Below, piece by piece: positions 61,905 through 64,000 of a stretch of DNA of 64,000 bases. Position numbers and translations under genes: made by a program. Position 1 is the stretch's first letter; each line of letters begins with the position of its first letter. Where the stretch lies: contig JADKBK010000016.1 of assembly GCA_016715075.1 (NCBI GenBank), positions 62,001 to 126,000 of the forward strand, read 5' to 3'. The notes under the pieces are model-generated. The model was given only the letters and a program-made list of their open reading frames with translations. It searched no databases and was not told where the DNA came from. The stretch is from Bacteroidales bacterium. GTDB taxonomy: Bacteria; Bacteroidota; Bacteroidia; Bacteroidales; VadinHA17.

Positions 61905-62193
61905 CGGTGGCTTAAACATTACGGTTGCGGGTATGAGAAGAAAGCGTTGGTGGCAAAGTCACGCCGGTATAAGTCCTGGTACTTTAGCCGAAAAACTGTC
62001 CCGGCGGCAAGCCACCATGGCGCAATTTTTGCCCGTCCGACCGGGGTCAGCCGGGCGGGCAAATCCCGGCTTAACGAAACTGGTAAACGGACGATAAGTT
62101 TGATGTCATGATGAAGCTGTCCATGTGTGTGCAAACATTGTGACAATTTGTCCCGCACGGCGGGAAGCTTTTTGCTTATACCCGCTGTTAGGC
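61905..62193. repeat. cassette-type repeat 12
   Basis: Right end TTATACCCGCTGTTAGGC (GTTAGGC 62187-62193), left end ACATTACGGTTGCGGGTATG. GCGGGTAT and ATACCCGC are exact complements next to the heptamers, the L-box/R-box arrangement of attC. An internal REP-like hairpin (62031-62060) is the reverse complement of 40384-40413 with one mismatch. Confidence 0.8.
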
Positions 62194-62200
62194 AACGTGT

Positions 62201-62740
62201 TTATTTTCTTTTAATTGTATTGGATAGGTATATATGATCCCATTCTCCAATCGGTTCATTTTGATAATAGAACTCTAATTCATCAATCCAATCGCCGGTA
62301 AATTGTCTTTGTAAAATAGATTCTGTCAATATTATTGTAGTTTGTTCTCCACCATATGATCCTTGAAAGAAGTCATACCAGGTATGAAATTTTCCCAGGT
62401 CCTCTGGGATTTTAAAGTCTTGAGGTTCTTTTAGATTTATTTTTAATAGCTTACCCCCATCCTTTGTTTTATCAATTCTCAAAATTTCAAACTTCAGGTT
62501 ATTAAAATTGCTTTTAGAAATTGTGTCCAGTAGTATCCTAATTTTCTCTTCAAGAGGTAGGTCTGATTTAATTGTAAATATCCGGTCAGTAACTGGAATC
62601 ATACTGATTGATTTACTTATGGTATCTAATACCTCTGCCGTCTCAAATATGGCAAATTCATCAATTTTTCTAGTATTGCATCCTAAAAATACGATAGATA
62701 ATAAGAAACAAATTCTTATTATTTGATACTTTATGTTCAT
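62201..62740 (-). CDS. lipoprotein of unknown function, single-gene cassette
   Basis: 179 residues. Lipoprotein signal MNIKYQIIRICFLLSIVFLG followed by Cys 21. The mature part has EEKIRILLDTISKSNFNNLK, then FEILRIDKTKDGGKLLKINL and a GSYGGEQTTIILTESILQRQ turn. This recalls GerMN-like/sporulation-type small domains of Bacteroidota lipoproteins, but the match is not firm. The stop is seven bases after GTTAGGC (62187-62193) and the start 14 bases before GCCTAAC (62755-62761), so the unit is a textbook cassette. Confidence 0.82.
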   Translation of the reverse strand: MNIKYQIIRICFLLSIVFLGCNTRKIDEFAIFETAEVLDTISKSISMIPVTDRIFTIKSDLPLEEKIRILLDTISKSNFNNLKFEILRIDKTKDGGKLLKINLKEPQDFKIPEDLGKFHTWYDFFQGSYGGEQTTIILTESILQRQFTGDWIDELEFYYQNEPIGEWDHIYLSNTIKRK

Positions 62741-62754
62741 GATTTCAACATGTT

Positions 62755-63198
62755 GCCTAACGGGATTCTGACTAATAACCTATTTTAGATACTTTTATAT
62801 TTGGATACCTGTACACGAAAAATTTCAAATAATCGATTCTAAGAGACTTCATTTTAGTTTATAGACAGTCTGACGGCCCAGCAATATGGGGAGGTTGTGT
62901 TACCAGACGCAGCATCCGGCAACTGTCCTGGTACCCCGCGCTAGCGGGACCGTGAAATTGTCCAGGTGCAAGGAGGGTATGGTGTACTTTTTGCCATCCG
63001 CGTACAAAGTTTGTTGGGTTGATGCGGGGTCGCGTACAAGGTTGATAGGTGGACGATAATCTGTAATGAGTTTAATTGAAAGAGTAAAAGGAAAGAGCCT
63101 TCGGGCCGATAGTCCACTTGCAGTTTTTGTCAAGACGGCACTGAGTGTCTTCGGCAAAAAGTGTAACAAACAACTTACCCATATTATCTGTGTTAGCA
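62755..63198. repeat. cassette-type repeat 13
   Basis: Left GCCTAACGGGATTCTGACTA, right ATTATCTGTGTTAGCA (GTTAGCA 63192-63198). CTAAC plus TAATA occur in complementary order at both ends. The first 120 bases nearly match repeat 7. Confidence 0.85.
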
Positions 63199-63214
63199 GT
63201 TGGATTTTATTTAT

Positions 63215-64000
63215 CTATGTTCTGAATAATTCTTCAATTTTGTTAAAAAGAAGAATTACAGTGTCTTGAGTTTCTTTTGTCAGATTAATCTTTGAAGTTT
63301 GACTAAGAGAAATAAATTGTTTGGCGAGTAATACTTTGTCTTGTTTGGTTTGTTTTTTGGAAAGCGGAGTTTGTTAAGTCTTTTTCGAGAACTTTTACAT
63401 TTAATACATATTTCATAAAGTCAGATCTTGAAAAGAGATCCTCGACTGATCCTGCACTTTCTTTAACTGACAAAATTAATTCTTTGTTTACATACCAGTT
63501 GTTTAATAAGTTTTTACTGCCATCGGTTTTCCCTTTGTCATTATCGTATAGATAAATAACATTGCAACCCCAACCAGAAAGAATCGCTCCGACATTACCC
63601 ATGTTTCCTGCTCCACCTCCAAAAACAAAATTGAATTCACTTGTTTTTAGAATTGTTTTTAATCCTTGCAAATAGAAATAATCTGAAGGACCTTCAACGA
63701 TGACATTATTAACCTGATTGATGTTTTGAATGCCATCATTTAATCCCAATCCAATTGTTGTTAGGATCGGTGTTAATGTTTCTTTGTCCGCTTTTGAATG
63801 AATTTTGTTTTCAATTTTGGTTCCAAGTTCTGAAGAGATTTCTTTTATAACCATTCTGACTCTATTAAGCTCTTCCTTATTTATAAGATAAGGGGAATGA
63901 GTTGTATAAAGGATTTGTAGATTTAGATTGATCTATAAGTTTTTTATAGATATCTCTTTGAGCATTAGCATGCAGATAAAACCCAGGTTCATCAATAAGA
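63215..64000 (-). CDS. OLD-family ATP-dependent endonuclease, C-terminal part (frameshifted, runs off the window)
   Basis: The clean stretch (63303-63854) contains the TOPRIM part: NNVIVEGPSDYFYLQGLKTI (catalytic Glu) and NVIYLYDNDKGKTDGS (DxD-type acidic pair). Upstream codons in two frames read LIDEPGFYLHANAQRDIYKK (Walker B and signature region) and ILYTTHSPYLINKEELNRVR (switch His). Downstream, after an indel in an A-run near 63360, KKQTKQDKVLLAKQFISLSQ, then ETQDTVILLFNKIEELFRT ends at a TAG (63215-63217). This is an OLD/GajA-like defence nuclease cut off by the window edge. The stop lies 16 bases after the repeat 13 heptamer. Confidence 0.82.

Noticed and set aside
1..64000. tRNA, rRNA, riboswitch and CRISPR features
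   Set aside because: Reading both strands showed no cloverleaf with a T-loop motif, no rRNA core sequence, no recognised riboswitch core and no repeat-spacer array.
42500..64000. Prophage or conjugative element as the explanation of the accessory region
   Set aside because: No phage structural, packaging, relaxase, T4SS or integrase gene was seen. The regular gene-repeat spacing fits cassettes better.

Overview
The window looks like a chromosomal segment of a Bacteroidota (Bacteroidales-type) bacterium. Evidence: a TonB-dependent receptor with a CarboxypepD_reg-like N-domain, a DUF5686 outer-membrane protein, a DUF4884 lipoprotein, SS-C lipoboxes, TAnnTTTG promoter boxes and a low-to-moderate GC content. 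No rRNA, tRNA or CRISPR array was seen.

Layout, 1-42 kb (ordinary chromosome, moderately dense): the tail of an NtrC-type sigma-54 activator; a coiled-coil membrane protein; a frameshifted DUF5686 protein; an enolase-superfamily dehydratase with a bicupin; lactate dehydrogenase; a metacaspase-led operon with a lipoprotein and a small membrane protein (8.5-11.4 kb); an M1 peptidase and a PPP phosphatase; a DUF559 miniature element with terminal inverted repeats (14.2-14.5 kb); a TetR-TolC-MFP-RND efflux operon (14.8-21.4 kb); an SRPBCC protein; a CrtI/RetSat-like oxidoreductase; a GH26 hydrolase; a nucleoid-associated protein broken by a nonsense codon; a GNAT enzyme and a cupin; a TonB receptor; a methyltransferase; an AlkZ-like glycosylase; an M28 peptidase; a serine hydrolase; a polysaccharide deacetylase with DoxX; an amidohydrolase; and an HTH/DUF2975 pair. 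Heptamer tandem repeats and inverted-repeat intergenic elements lie between these genes.

Layout, about 42.5-64 kb (accessory, AT-rich): almost every gene is on the minus strand. Genes come as one- to three-gene units separated by related noncoding repeats, about 100-540 bp long. The best-preserved repeats are bounded by GCCTAAC and GTTAGGC-like heptamers and have complementary ends. In gene orientation each unit reads GTTAGGC, short leader, gene(s), GCCTAAC, quasi-palindromic repeat, GTTAGGC. This is the layout of an integron cassette array with unusually long attC-like sites; no integrase lies in the window. Cargo is typical of such arrays: DUF433/DUF5615, HigBA and MntA/HepT toxin-antitoxin pairs, a putative toxin-HTH-SecB-like (TAC-like) trio, YciI, VOC, a nitroreductase, an ECF sigma factor module, DUF3160, an endonuclease-like protein and an OLD-family nuclease. 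Four repeats carry the fossil 3' end of a transposase gene.

Many genes, especially in the array, are broken by one-base indels in homopolymers, which suggests residual sequencing error on top of some true decay. Three in-frame nonsense codons (nucleoid-associated protein, DUF5615 toxin, HepT toxin) do not fit that explanation and may be real.
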